A DNA stretch of 64,000 nt from JARYGU01 sp033795365 (GTDB taxonomy: Bacteria; Pseudomonadota; Alphaproteobacteria; Rhizobiales; Rhizobiaceae): positions 310,001 to 374,000 of the forward strand of contig JARYGU010000004.1 in NCBI GenBank assembly GCA_033795365.1, written 5' to 3'. Positions 1-8,096 of this stretch are shown here, piece by piece. The position numbers and the translations under genes are program-made. Within the stretch, counting starts at the first letter, position 1; each line of letters begins with the position of its first letter. The notes beneath the pieces are model-generated. The model worked only from the letters and a program-made list of their open reading frames with translations, did not search any database and was not told where the DNA came from.

Positions 1-1
1 C

Positions 2-289
2 GACGTCGGCGCGCCGAATATAAAGATCATGTTCGACATCTATCATGTCGGCGTTTCCGAAGGGGACATCTTCAGGAAGCTTGAAACATATCTTCCTCTT
101 ATCGGTCACGTGCAGATCGCTGCCGTACCGAGCCGGGCGGAGCCCGACGAGGGAGAGATTCACTATGCCCACGTTTTTAACGAACTGGACCGCCTCGGCT
201 ACGACGGCTGGATCGGCTGCGAATACAAGCCCCGTAGCGGAACGGATGAAGGGCTGGTTTGGACAAAGACGCTGAATGTCACGCTTTGA
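2..289 (+). CDS. Hydroxypyruvate isomerase-like protein, C-terminal part
   Basis: The reading frame is open from the left window edge, so this is only the last ~95 residues of a longer gene. The visible stretch contains the IKIMFDIYHVG segment, GHVQIAAVPSRAEPDEGEI and a GWIGCEYKP segment. These match the C-terminal half of the xylose-isomerase-like TIM barrel of hydroxypyruvate isomerase (Hyi/OtnI group), where the Glu, Asp and His residues bind the divalent metal. Known members interconvert hydroxypyruvate with tartronate semialdehyde, or isomerise 2-oxo-tetronate. The next gene (GlcG-like) begins 18 bp downstream with a strong ribosome site, so the two are co-transcribed. The exact substrate is undecided because the N-terminal half lies outside the window. 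Confidence 0.8.
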   Translation, partial: DVGAPNIKIMFDIYHVGVSEGDIFRKLETYLPLIGHVQIAAVPSRAEPDEGEIHYAHVFNELDRLGYDGWIGCEYKPRSGTDEGLVWTKTLNVTL

Positions 290-307
290 AGAGGGAGGAG
301 AACCGAT

Positions 308-730
308 ATGCTTGCCACCAAGACCGTGCTGACGCTGGAGGCCGCCAAAAAGATTGCCGCAGCCTGCGAAGCGGAAGCCAGGAAGCTGAAGCTTAGGCTC
401 GTCATCGCGATCGTCGATGATGGCGGTCATCTCGTGCTGCTTCATCGCGATGATGACGCTCAGGTCGGCAGTGTCGAGATCGCCACGCTCAAGGCGCGGA
501 CCGCAGTGCTGTTTCGCCGCCATACCAAGGATTTTCAAGACGTCGTGGAAGGTGAAGGTCGTCTGGCGTTGCTTTGCATTCCGAACGGCATTCCCCTTGA
601 CGGCGGCGTGCTCCTGAAGGCCGGAGACGAGATCATCGGCGCCATCGGTGTCTCGGGGGCGAGCGACGAAGCGGACGGGGATGTCGGCCGCGTAGGCGCC
701 GCAATCCTCGAAAACCTCGAACAAATATAG
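308..730 (+). CDS. GlcG/HbpS-family (DUF336) protein
   Basis: This 140-residue protein spans a whole GlcG/HbpS domain: an N-terminal helix (LTLEAAKKIAAACEAEA), a PAS-like beta region (VIAIVDDGGHLVLLHRDD) and the conserved C-terminal GAIGVSGAS segment. Members are small cytoplasmic or exported proteins, some of which bind haem. In glycolate and polyol loci they occur beside oxidoreductases, with a role that is not settled. There is no signal peptide here. A GGGAGGAG ribosome site precedes the ATG. Co-location with the hydroxypyruvate-isomerase-like gene fits a small hydroxy-acid catabolic operon. Family assignment is firm; function is not. Confidence 0.85.
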   Translation: MLATKTVLTLEAAKKIAAACEAEARKLKLRLVIAIVDDGGHLVLLHRDDDAQVGSVEIATLKARTAVLFRRHTKDFQDVVEGEGRLALLCIPNGIPLDGGVLLKAGDEIIGAIGVSGASDEADGDVGRVGAAILENLEQI

Positions 731-784
731 CTGCGCGCTCCTTAGCGGCGAGCCTTGCGGTGTTGATCGAAAGGAGCTCTTCGC

Positions 785-844
785 GACGCCGACGTGAAAC
801 CCGCATTTTTTCGGCGTCGCCCCCCGTGTATGTGAACACGGGGG
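785..844. terminator. Paired inverted repeats between convergent genes
   Basis: The gap between the convergent GlcG-like and PfpI-like genes holds two inverted repeats. The first is an 8-bp pair (785-792 with 811-818) whose loop carries a run of six T. The second is a perfect 9-bp stem (821-829 with 836-844) with a 6-nt loop. Two stems in a convergent gap suggest bidirectional termination, although no long T-run directly follows the second stem. Confidence 0.5.
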
Positions 845-870
845 CCAACTGTGATATGGATCCGTCGATA

Positions 871-1458
871 TCAGCTGTGTGTGATCTTGGTTCCAAGCAC
901 GTTGAGGCATTCCCGCATGAACGCGGCAAGCCCTGTCCACCCCTTGGCCGAAACCATGTTGCCATCCACGTAGGCCTCGGTCGGCTTCACATCGATATAG
1001 GTTCCGCCAACGGCCGTCACCTCTGGCTCGCAGGCGCCGAGGCCGGCGACTTTGCGTCCCTTCAGCACGCCCGGCACGGCCATCAGAATCTGTACGCCAT
1101 GGCAGATGGTGAAGATCGGTTTGCCGGTCTCGTGGAAGTGACGAACCATGTCCTGGATGCGCTTGTCGGTGCGGATATATTCCGGGCCACGGCCGCCCGC
1201 CGCATAAACGGCGTCGTATTCCTCAACCCGGATTTCGGAAAAGGTCTTGTTGATATCCGCGTAGTGGCCGAGCTTCTCGGTATAGGTTTGGTCACCTTCG
1301 AAGTCATGCAGCGAGGTCTTGATGCGGTCGCCGGCTTTCTTGTCGGGGCAAACGACGTGGACCGTATGACCGACGGCCTCCATCCCCTGCTGGAAGACGT
1401 AGATTTCGTACTCTTCGGTAAACTCACCGGTCAGCATGAGGATTTTCTTGCCGCTCAT
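871..1458 (-). CDS. DJ-1/PfpI-family protein
   Basis: At 195 residues this has the usual length for the DJ-1/PfpI (class I glutamine amidotransferase-like) family. It opens with the KILMLTGEFTEEYE strand-helix carrying the conserved acidic residue. It has a nucleophile elbow ICHG in which the Cys is the reactive residue, plus an AAGGRGPEY loop. Family members act as glyoxalase III/deglycase-like enzymes, proteases or chaperones. The gene is the last of the minus-strand operon downstream of a sugar-binding protein, with a good ribosome site (CAGGAG). A detoxifying role for reactive carbonyl intermediates from the neighbouring dehydrogenases is an inference only. Confidence 0.85.
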   Translation of the reverse strand: MSGKKILMLTGEFTEEYEIYVFQQGMEAVGHTVHVVCPDKKAGDRIKTSLHDFEGDQTYTEKLGHYADINKTFSEIRVEEYDAVYAAGGRGPEYIRTDKRIQDMVRHFHETGKPIFTICHGVQILMAVPGVLKGRKVAGLGACEPEVTAVGGTYIDVKPTEAYVDGNMVSAKGWTGLAAFMRECLNVLGTKITHS

Positions 1459-1489
1459 GTCGTATCTCCTGTTGTCATGGAATTCAGGG

Positions 1490-1512
1490 GCGCCCGGCCT
1501 TTCGCCGGGCGC
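1490..1512 (-). promoter_or_regulatory. Intercistronic hairpin after binding-protein gene
   Basis: A perfect 9-bp GC stem (1490-1498 with 1504-1512, 5-nt loop) lies directly after the stop codon of the sugar-binding protein, before the PfpI-like gene. There is no T-tract on the minus strand. It therefore looks more like an mRNA-stabilising or attenuating structure, of the kind that favours binding-protein expression over downstream genes, than a full terminator. Confidence 0.55.
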
Positions 1513-1520
1513 AGTTTGGA

Positions 1521-2489
1521 TCAGAATGGTGAATCGGGGAAGTAGAACTGATCGGCGTTGTCCGGTGTGATCAGCGGTGCGCCGAGCAGGAAGGAGCCGC
1601 GCATGGGCGCCTGTCCGCCGAACTGCGCTGCGGTCATGTAGATGGCCGACTTGATCATCGATGGCGGATAGGGCGTCGAGATCGGGGTGCGCTCGTTGCC
1701 GTCCTTCACCATCTCGATGACCTGCTTCATGCCGTTGCCGCCCAGCGCATACTTGATGTCGCTGCGCCCGGCATTGTCCACGGCCTCCAGAACGCCCAGC
1801 AGCATGTCGTCGTCATTGGCCCACACGGCGTCGATCTTCGGATATTTGGCGAGGTAGTCCTGCATCAGCTTGAAGGCTTCGTCCTGGTTCCAATTTGCAT
1901 ATTGGATATCCAGGATCTTGATGTTGGACTTGTTGATCACGTCCGAGAAGCCCTTGATGCGCTCATCGTCGATGACCGTGGGAATGCCGCGCAGGACGAC
2001 AATCTGGCCTTCGCCACCGAGCTTGTCGACGAGCCAATGTGCCGTGTTGGCGCCCACCGCGATGTTGTCGCCGGCGACGTAAAGGTCCTGAACATTCGGA
2101 TCCGTGAGACCGCGATCGACCACGGAAATGAACGTGCCCTTTTGCTTGATCTGCTCGACCGGCCCGGTCAGTTCTTCCGAGGTGAAAGGCAGGATGACCA
2201 GCGCATCGAGCTTGCGGCTTGCCGAGAGGTCTTCCAGTGCGGAGACCTGCGCGGTTGCCGAAGATGCCGTCGACAACACGACGTCGATGTTCGGGAACGC
2301 CGCTTCCACCTCCTTTTCGGCCTGCTCGGCATGATAGACGACTCCTCCCGTCCATCCATGCGTCGCAGCCGGAATCGAGACTGCGATCGTCACGTTCCTG
2401 TCCTGTGCCCCGGCGCTGCCCAGCGGAAGGGCAAGGGCCAATGCGGCCGTCGACAACAAGAGTCCTGCCTTTTGGATAATAGACTTCAT
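1521..2489 (-). CDS. Sugar ABC transporter periplasmic binding protein
   Basis: This 322-residue protein has an N-terminal signal peptide ending near residues 26-29 (ALPLGSAGAQD), followed by a Peripla_BP_4 (ribose/galactose type) fold. Recognisable parts are VTIAVSIPAATHGWTGGVVYHAE, the ALVILPFTSEELTGPVEQIKQKG hinge strand and AVWANDDDMLLGVLEA. It should capture a carbohydrate-like ligand in the periplasm and deliver it to the adjacent permease. It is translated from an AAAGGAGG site 30 bp after the permease gene and followed by a GC hairpin. No lipobox Cys is present. The ligand is unknown; the surrounding dehydrogenases suggest a polyol, aldose or sugar acid. Confidence 0.92.
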   Translation of the reverse strand: MKSIIQKAGLLLSTAALALALPLGSAGAQDRNVTIAVSIPAATHGWTGGVVYHAEQAEKEVEAAFPNIDVVLSTASSATAQVSALEDLSASRKLDALVILPFTSEELTGPVEQIKQKGTFISVVDRGLTDPNVQDLYVAGDNIAVGANTAHWLVDKLGGEGQIVVLRGIPTVIDDERIKGFSDVINKSNIKILDIQYANWNQDEAFKLMQDYLAKYPKIDAVWANDDDMLLGVLEAVDNAGRSDIKYALGGNGMKQVIEMVKDGNERTPISTPYPPSMIKSAIYMTAAQFGGQAPMRGSFLLGAPLITPDNADQFYFPDSPF

Positions 2490-2518
2490 TTTCTCCTCCT
2501 TTGAAGTCAGTGCTGTAT

Positions 2519-3514
2519 TCAGCGGTTGGCGGTAAAGCGGTGCGCCAGCATGGCGATGATGATGATCGCGCCCTGCACGGCGGCGACGAGGTATTCCGAG
2601 ACCATGTCCGAAAGAACCATGACGTTGGCGATCACCTCGAGAATGAGGGCACCGGCAACGGTCCCGCCGATGCGGCCTCGTCCCCCACGCAGCAAAGTGC
2701 CCCCGATCACGACGGCGGTAATGACCTGCAGTTCCCAGAGCTGGCCGGTCGTGGGCGTCGCGGCGCCGAGACGGGGCACGTAGCAGATCGCAGCCACGGC
2801 GACGCAGAAACCCTGGATCACATAGGCGATGGTGCGCACGCCGGCGACGTTAACGCCGGAAAAACGGGCAACCTCGACATTGGATCCGGCCGATGTCAGG
2901 CGGCGACCATACTTGGTCTTGTAGAGCAGGAAGGCGCCCAGCATCACGACGACGAAGGTGATGAGCACAGGATACGGAATACCGAAGAAGCTGCCGAAAT
3001 AGACCGGCCGATAGGCTTCCCGGAGGCTACGGTCGATGGGCAGAGAGCCGCCATCCGTCATGAAGGTGATGAAGGCGCGGAATATGCCCATCGTGCCGAG
3101 CGTGACAATAAACGGTTCTATGCGCCCGACCGTGACGATGAGGCCGTTGAAGAGGCCGCACAGAGCGCCGACGACCAGGGCAACACCCGCTCCCATCGGG
3201 ATGGCCCAGGTGCCGAAGGCCGGCGCAAGATGGTTCATCACCATGATCATGATGCCGGTAACGAAGGCCATCATCGATCCGACCGACAGGTCGAGCCCGC
3301 CGGACGAGATAACGAAGGTCGCTCCGACAGCGATGATCGCGATGAAGGCGCTACGCGTGATCACATTGATCAGATTGGCCGACGCGACGAAATTCGAATT
3401 CACCAGCGCTCCAAGCAATACGATCACCGCGAGCGCGATGAAGGGCGCCAGATCAGCCCAGCGTATATGCCTTGTCTCGTCAGCGGGTGCGATTGTTGCT
3501 GTCGCTACGGTCAT
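2519..3514 (-). CDS. Sugar ABC transporter permease (RbsC type)
   Basis: This is a hydrophobic protein of about 331 residues with roughly ten membrane segments and BPD_transp_2 family hallmarks. These include the GGLDLSVGSMMAF loop after the second segment group and GTLLRGGRGRIGGTVAGALI near the C-terminus. It forms the inner-membrane channel and probably homodimerises, because no second permease lies in this operon. The start at 3514 is preferred: a GGGGAGG ribosome site lies 6 bp upstream. The ATG at 3520 would sit directly against that site, and a longer GTG-initiated frame reaches 3592. The start overlaps the 3' end of the ATPase gene. Confidence 0.9.
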   Translation of the reverse strand: MTVATATIAPADETRHIRWADLAPFIALAVIVLLGALVNSNFVASANLINVITRSAFIAIIAVGATFVISSGGLDLSVGSMMAFVTGIMIMVMNHLAPAFGTWAIPMGAGVALVVGALCGLFNGLIVTVGRIEPFIVTLGTMGIFRAFITFMTDGGSLPIDRSLREAYRPVYFGSFFGIPYPVLITFVVVMLGAFLLYKTKYGRRLTSAGSNVEVARFSGVNVAGVRTIAYVIQGFCVAVAAICYVPRLGAATPTTGQLWELQVITAVVIGGTLLRGGRGRIGGTVAGALILEVIANVMVLSDMVSEYLVAAVQGAIIIIAMLAHRFTANR

Positions 3515-5069
3515 GTTCATCCTCCCCGACGTCCGCGCGTCCGCCAGTGGTGGCCGCGAAGACGACATTTTCCTCTTTGATGTGGTCGCCACGAAGCTCG
3601 GCGACGATCTTGCCGGCCCGCATTACCAGCACACGATCGGCGAGGCCGACGAGTTCCGGCATTTCCGATGAGATGACGATGCAGGCCTTGCCGGCACGCA
3701 CCATCGCGTCGATGAATTCGTAGATCTGGCTCTTGTTGCCTATATCGATGCCGCGGGTCGGCTCATCGATGATGATCACCGAAGGGTCGGCCAACATGAC
3801 CTTGGCAAGCAGCAGTTTCTGCTGATTGCCGCCCGAGAGCTTTCCGGCCTCCAGACGCAGAGAGCGGGCGCGAATATCGTAGTCCGCCACCGCCTTCTCG
3901 AGGCGGGACCGCTCTTCCCGCTTGTCGAGAAAGGCACCGGGATTGACCGCCTCGAGCGCCTGAAGGGTGAGGTTGGGACCGAGCTTCTCCTCCAGAAGCA
4001 GGCCCTTTCCCTTGCGATCCTCCGTCAGATAGACGAGGCCGGCCTCCATCATCGTGCGGACGGACCGGTTCGTGATTTCCTTGCCGTTGAGAATGACACT
4101 GCGCGCCTGCGACGGGCGAAGCCCCATCAGTCCTTCGATCAGTTCGGTACGGCCGGCCCCGATCATGCCGCCAATGCCGAGCACTTCTCCGGGGCGAACG
4201 CTGAAGCTTGCGCACTCCGCGCCATGATCGACGACCAGATCCGTGACAGAGAGGATCGGTGCGCCTTCGGCAGGGGTGCGCTTGTGGGGATAGAGCATCT
4301 CCAGCTCGCGGCCGACCATCAGCTCTGCCATTTCGCGCTGGCTGAGGCCTGCCGCAGGCCAGGTGCCGATCATGCGACCATCGCGGAGAACCGTGATGCG
4401 GTTGGCGAGCGCCTGCACCTCATCGAGACGATGGGAAATATAGAGGACCGCCACTCCCTGATCACGCAGGCTCCGCACGATATCGTACAGCGCCGCGACC
4501 TCGTCGTTCGCGAGCATTGCAGTCGGCTCGTCCAGAATGACGACCTTCCGTTCGTCCAGAAGGGCTCGTGCGATCTGCACGAGCTGGCGCTGGGCAAGCG
4601 CCAGCTCGCCGACGCGGTCGCGCGGTCGCACCGTCGAACCGACCCTGGCCAGGAGTTCGGCGGCACGGCGGTTCATCGCCCTGTCATCGACCATCAGCCC
4701 CCGGCCGACTTCGCGCCCCAGAAAGAGGTTCTCCGCGACCGTCAAGTCTGCGGCGAGCAGGATCTCCTGGTGCACGAGCACGATACCGGCATTTTCCGCC
4801 TCCACTGCGTTCCGGAACTCGACCGGCTCCCCATCCATGAACAGCCGGCCTTCGGTCGGCGTGACATGTCCGGACAACAGCTTCATCAGCGTCGACTTGC
4901 CCGCTCCGTTCTCGCCGATGATGGCGTGGATCTCTCCGGCACAAATATCGAGCGTAACGTCCGACAGGACGGTGATCTGGCCATAGGCCTTGCCAAGCCC
5001 ATCGGCCCTGAGGGCGATGGCCGAGCTCACCGGTGGCGCTACGGACTGGGGAGACAGGACCGCGTTCAT
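3480..5069 (-). CDS. Sugar ABC transporter ATP-binding protein (RbsA type, two NBDs)
   Basis: This 529-residue tandem nucleotide-binding protein is typical for RbsA/MglA/XylG. NBD1 has Walker A GENGAGKST, a divergent signature LALAQRQLVQIA and Walker B VVILDEPTAML. NBD2 has the characteristically degenerate Walker A (GMIGAGRTE), a canonical LSGGNQQK signature and IIIDEPTRGID. It powers import through the adjacent permease from the cytoplasmic face. The ATG at 5069 overlaps the stop of the GntR regulator gene by 4 bp, so the regulator and transporter are translationally coupled. An upstream in-frame extension to 5501 lies inside the regulator gene and is rejected as coding. Confidence 0.93.
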   Translation of the reverse strand: MNAVLSPQSVAPPVSSAIALRADGLGKAYGQITVLSDVTLDICAGEIHAIIGENGAGKSTLMKLLSGHVTPTEGRLFMDGEPVEFRNAVEAENAGIVLVHQEILLAADLTVAENLFLGREVGRGLMVDDRAMNRRAAELLARVGSTVRPRDRVGELALAQRQLVQIARALLDERKVVILDEPTAMLANDEVAALYDIVRSLRDQGVAVLYISHRLDEVQALANRITVLRDGRMIGTWPAAGLSQREMAELMVGRELEMLYPHKRTPAEGAPILSVTDLVVDHGAECASFSVRPGEVLGIGGMIGAGRTELIEGLMGLRPSQARSVILNGKEITNRSVRTMMEAGLVYLTEDRKGKGLLLEEKLGPNLTLQALEAVNPGAFLDKREERSRLEKAVADYDIRARSLRLEAGKLSGGNQQKLLLAKVMLADPSVIIIDEPTRGIDIGNKSQIYEFIDAMVRAGKACIVISSEMPELVGLADRVLVMRAGKIVAELRGDHIKEENVVFAATTGGRADVGEDEHDRSDSNNRTR

Positions 5070-5779
5070 TCGAAAGCCGAAAGCAGCCGGTCGCGGGAGC
5101 GTTCGATGTGGATACGCATGGCATCGAATGCCGCCTGCGGATCGCCGGCGCGGAAAGCGGCGAGCAGGTTCTCGTGTTCCTCGAGAGCTTCCTGCGTCAC
5201 GCGCGTGTGGAACATCAATCGGAAGATATGCAGATGGACATGCTGGTTCGACAGCGTGTTTCGGATCACGTCGTTTCCGGCGATCTTCAAGATCGCATCG
5301 TGGAACTGCGCGTCGGCGCGGGCAAAGCGGGAATAGCGTGTGTTGCGGTCGACGGGCGCTTCGCCGTGCCCCATATCCGCGGCAGAATTCTCCAGCTGTT
5401 GGAGTGCCTCCGGGGTCATATGGATGGCGGCAAGACGAGCAGCTTCGGGTTCGAGCAGCAGACGAAAGGCGTAAAGGTCCTCGAACTGCTTTCGCGTCCA
5501 CTGCGGGGCCGCACTGTAGCCGATGAGGTGCTCCTTGCGCACAAGCCCTTCGCGCTCAAGTCTGCTCAGCGCCTCACGGATCGGCGTCTGAGAGACGCCG
5601 ATTTCGCGGGCGAGAACATCAATCGGAATGCGCGCGCCCGGCGCGATCTCGAGCGACATCAGCCGATGGTAGATATTGTCGTAGACGCCATCTACCACGC
5701 TGGTTGGGCGAATTCCGACCGCCCTGCCATCCCGCTCCGCTGCAACTGCCACGTCGATTCTCCGGATGCTTATTGACAC
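5066..5779 (-). CDS. GntR-family regulator, FCD (FadR) subfamily
   Basis: This 237-residue protein has an N-terminal winged helix (about residues 25-90: VYDNIYHRLMSLEIAPGA, then ISVTDVL-like IDVLAREIGVS and QTPIREALSRLEREGLV). An all-helical FCD effector domain follows (LYAFRLLLEPEAARLA, then DAQFHDAILKIAGN and EHENLLAAFRAGD), whose His/Asp residues usually bind a metal and an organic acid ligand. The first codon is GTG at 5779 with only a weak ribosome site, so the N-terminus is uncertain. It heads the transporter operon and faces the dehydrogenase operon. It is the obvious candidate to bind the palindrome at 5823-5834 and control both. Confidence 0.9.
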   Translation of the reverse strand: MSISIRRIDVAVAAERDGRAVGIRPTSVVDGVYDNIYHRLMSLEIAPGARIPIDVLAREIGVSQTPIREALSRLEREGLVRKEHLIGYSAAPQWTRKQFEDLYAFRLLLEPEAARLAAIHMTPEALQQLENSAADMGHGEAPVDRNTRYSRFARADAQFHDAILKIAGNDVIRNTLSNQHVHLHIFRLMFHTRVTQEALEEHENLLAAFRAGDPQAAFDAMRIHIERSRDRLLSAFE

Positions 5780-5822
5780 GTGATCTTTTGTTGCAAATAA
5801 GATATCCTATGTCAAATACAAT

Positions 5823-5834
5823 ATCGTATACGAT
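5823..5834. promoter_or_regulatory. Probable GntR operator palindrome
   Basis: ATCGTATACGAT is a perfect 12-bp palindrome in the 73-bp gap between the divergent gntR-transporter and dehydrogenase operons. Its core TCGTATACGA resembles the TnGTnnnACnA pattern described for FadR-subfamily GntR proteins. A TTGACA hexamer at 5773-5778, reading rightwards, could be a -35 element with an A/T-rich -10 near 5796-5803, which would put the operator just downstream. The palindrome is seen; its use by the adjacent regulator is inferred. Confidence 0.6.
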
Positions 5835-5852
5835 CTGTTATAGGATTTTGGG

Positions 5853-6857
5853 ATGAGGATTCTCGTGGATCGCCTAAGGGAGATGACGGTCGCACTGCTG
5901 GAAAAGCATGGAGTCCCCTTGGATGCGGCGCATCTTCAGGCCGACCTCCTCCTCGAGGCGGAACTGCGTGCCCTGCCCTCCCACGGGCTGCAGCGCCTGC
6001 CTTTGCTTCTGTCCCGCTTGGACAAGGGGCTGACGAATGCCACGGCACGCGGAAAGGGGACCTGGAAAAGGGACGCATTCCTGAGCGTCGATGGCGAACG
6101 CGGACTTGGCCCCGTCGTCATGATGGGTGCCATGCATTCCATGCGGGTCCGCGTGAAAGAGACAGGGCTCACGGTCGCCGCGATCCGCAATGCCAACCAC
6201 ATCGGAATGCTCGCCTATTATGCGCATGCCGCCGCAAGCTGCGGCATGATCGGCATCGTCATGTCGACCAGCGAAGCTCTTGTTCACCCGTTCGGCGGAA
6301 CGCAGGCCATGCTTGGCACCAATCCGGTCGCCATCGGGATTCCTGCGGGCGACGACCCATTTGTCCTGGATCTTGCAACGAGCATCGTTTCAATGGGCAA
6401 GATCAACAATCACGCTATGCGCAGCATTCCGATCCCGTTTGGCTGGGCCGTGGATGCGGATGGCCACCCGACAACCGATCCGCAGGCAGCAAAAGCAGGC
6501 GCGATCGCCCCCTTCGGCAATGCGAAAGGATATGGGCTCGGCCTTGCGATCGAACTCCTAGTCGCCGCTCTTGCCGGATCCGATCTAGCGCCTGACGTGC
6601 GCGGAACGCTCGACGATACGCATCCGGCCAACAAGGGCGATCTCCTGATCCTCATCGATCCGTCGGCGGGCGCGGGCAGCGGAGCGGAACTTGCCGCTTA
6701 TCTCGACCGCCTGCGCCTATCCCGGCCGCTCGACCCCGCGCAACCGGTCGCCGTTCCGGGCGATGGAGCGCGGGCCCGACGTGCCGCTGCTTTGCAGGCC
6801 GGCATCGAGCTGCCCCAGCCGCTTTTCGAACACCTGATGGCCCTTGAAGCCGCCTGA
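5853..6857 (+). CDS. Ldh2-family (malate/L-lactate dehydrogenase-like) oxidoreductase
   Basis: This 334-residue protein belongs to the Ldh2/MDH2 NAD(P)-dependent family, which has its own fold rather than the Rossmann LDH fold. Supporting signs are the catalytic-His motif NANHIGMLAYYAH, the cofactor-loop segment FGGTQAMLGTNPVAIGIPAG and the C-terminal GYGLGLAIELL. Relatives oxidise or reduce 2-hydroxy acids, ureidoglycolate, 2,3-diketogulonate or cyclic imino acids. It is the first gene of the plus-strand operon, beginning just after the palindrome, with an AGGA site 8 bp upstream of the ATG. A 2-hydroxy-acid substrate is likely from family and neighbours; the exact one is unknown. Confidence 0.88.
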   Translation: MRILVDRLREMTVALLEKHGVPLDAAHLQADLLLEAELRALPSHGLQRLPLLLSRLDKGLTNATARGKGTWKRDAFLSVDGERGLGPVVMMGAMHSMRVRVKETGLTVAAIRNANHIGMLAYYAHAAASCGMIGIVMSTSEALVHPFGGTQAMLGTNPVAIGIPAGDDPFVLDLATSIVSMGKINNHAMRSIPIPFGWAVDADGHPTTDPQAAKAGAIAPFGNAKGYGLGLAIELLVAALAGSDLAPDVRGTLDDTHPANKGDLLILIDPSAGAGSGAELAAYLDRLRLSRPLDPAQPVAVPGDGARARRAAALQAGIELPQPLFEHLMALEAA

Positions 6858-6877
6858 CCCATTGGAGGACATACGGA

Positions 6878-8077
6878 ATGAACCTATTCGGCATATTGCG
6901 AGCGCCGCGCGAACTGCTCTTCGGGGTCGGTCAACGGCATGCGCTCGGCGGCATTGCGGCAAGACTCGGCAAGCGCGCGCTGCTCATCACCGATACGCGC
7001 CTTGCTGCGGACGCCGATTTTCTCGCGCTGGTCCAGCAGTTGGAGGAGGCAAAACTTAAGGTCATGGTCGACAGCTCCACCTTGCCGGACGTGCCCGTGG
7101 CATCCGCGATCGCCTGTGCGCAAGGCGCCAGAGCCTTTGCGCCCGACCTCGTCATCGGCATTGGCGGCGGGTCGTGTATGGATATGGCGAAATGTGCCGC
7201 CCTCCTGCTTGCCCACGGCGGACGGCCGCAGGACTACTACGGCGAGCATACCGTGCCAGGTCCGGTCATACCGCTGATCGCCATTCCCACCACAGCGGGT
7301 ACCGGTTCGGAAGTGACGCCCGTCGCCGTGCTTTCCGACACGGAACGCAGCCTGAAGGTCGGCATTTCCAGTCCCTATCTGATCCCCGCCGTATCGATCT
7401 GCGACCCCGAGCTCACACTCACGTGCCCAGCCAGCTTGACTGCAATTGCGGGTGCGGATGCCCTGACACACGCCATCGAGGCTTTTACGGCGATCCGGCG
7501 CGAACCCGTGCCTGGTATCGCGCAACAGCGCGTCTTCGTCGGAAAGAACGAGCTTTCCGACCATTTTGCCCTTAGCGCCATCGCTCTCCTGTGGGAGGGG
7601 CTGGAAACGGCTTGCACGAACGGGGCCGATATCGCCGCACGCGAGAAAGTCATGCTTGGCGCAACCATGGCCGGCCTCGCCTTCGGCGTGGCGGGCACGG
7701 CAGCAGCGCACGCCATCCAGTATCCGGTTGGAGCGCTCACCCATACGGCGCATGGCCTGGGTGTCGCGTGCCTCATGCCCTATGTCATGACCTGGAATGC
7801 AACGCTCATCCGCGAGGAGCTGGCAAAGATCGCAGAGGCTGCCGGGCTGAGTGGTCCCGACGCCGTGATTCCTGCCCTCATCTCGCTTTTCGATCGGATC
7901 GGTATTCCACGGACGCTCCGCGACCTCGGCCTCGAGGAGGACAGGATCGACTGGGTGGCCGAGCAAAGCTTGGGCATCGCGCGCCTCATCCAGAACAATC
8001 CCCGCCCCCTGAACCCGGTCGAGATGCGCAATCTCGTCGCCGCCGCATATTGCGGTGACCGGTCCAGCCTGAACTGA
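6878..8077 (+). CDS. Iron-containing alcohol dehydrogenase
   Basis: This 399-residue group III (Fe-ADH) dehydrogenase has the family length. The N-terminal NAD-binding half includes GIGGGSCMDMAK and IPTTAGTGSEVTP. The helical metal-binding half has DALTHAIEAF and the AAAHAIQYPVGALTHTAHG segment supplying conserved His ligands. Enzymes of this class oxidise primary or secondary alcohols, diols, or hydroxy-aldehydes and hydroxy-acids. It follows the Ldh2-like gene by 20 bp with a TTGGAGG ribosome site and precedes an aldehyde dehydrogenase. A consecutive alcohol-to-aldehyde-to-acid route is therefore plausible. Confidence 0.93.
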   Translation: MNLFGILRAPRELLFGVGQRHALGGIAARLGKRALLITDTRLAADADFLALVQQLEEAKLKVMVDSSTLPDVPVASAIACAQGARAFAPDLVIGIGGGSCMDMAKCAALLLAHGGRPQDYYGEHTVPGPVIPLIAIPTTAGTGSEVTPVAVLSDTERSLKVGISSPYLIPAVSICDPELTLTCPASLTAIAGADALTHAIEAFTAIRREPVPGIAQQRVFVGKNELSDHFALSAIALLWEGLETACTNGADIAAREKVMLGATMAGLAFGVAGTAAAHAIQYPVGALTHTAHGLGVACLMPYVMTWNATLIREELAKIAEAAGLSGPDAVIPALISLFDRIGIPRTLRDLGLEEDRIDWVAEQSLGIARLIQNNPRPLNPVEMRNLVAAAYCGDRSSLN

Positions 8078-8096
8078 ATTGAAAAGGATTTCAGCC

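Noticed and set aside
5070..5501. In-frame N-terminal extension of the ATPase gene, predicting a 673-residue protein
   Set aside because: It lies wholly within the GntR gene in another frame, lacks a domain, and the ATG at 5069 with a 4-bp overlap gives the normal family N-terminus.
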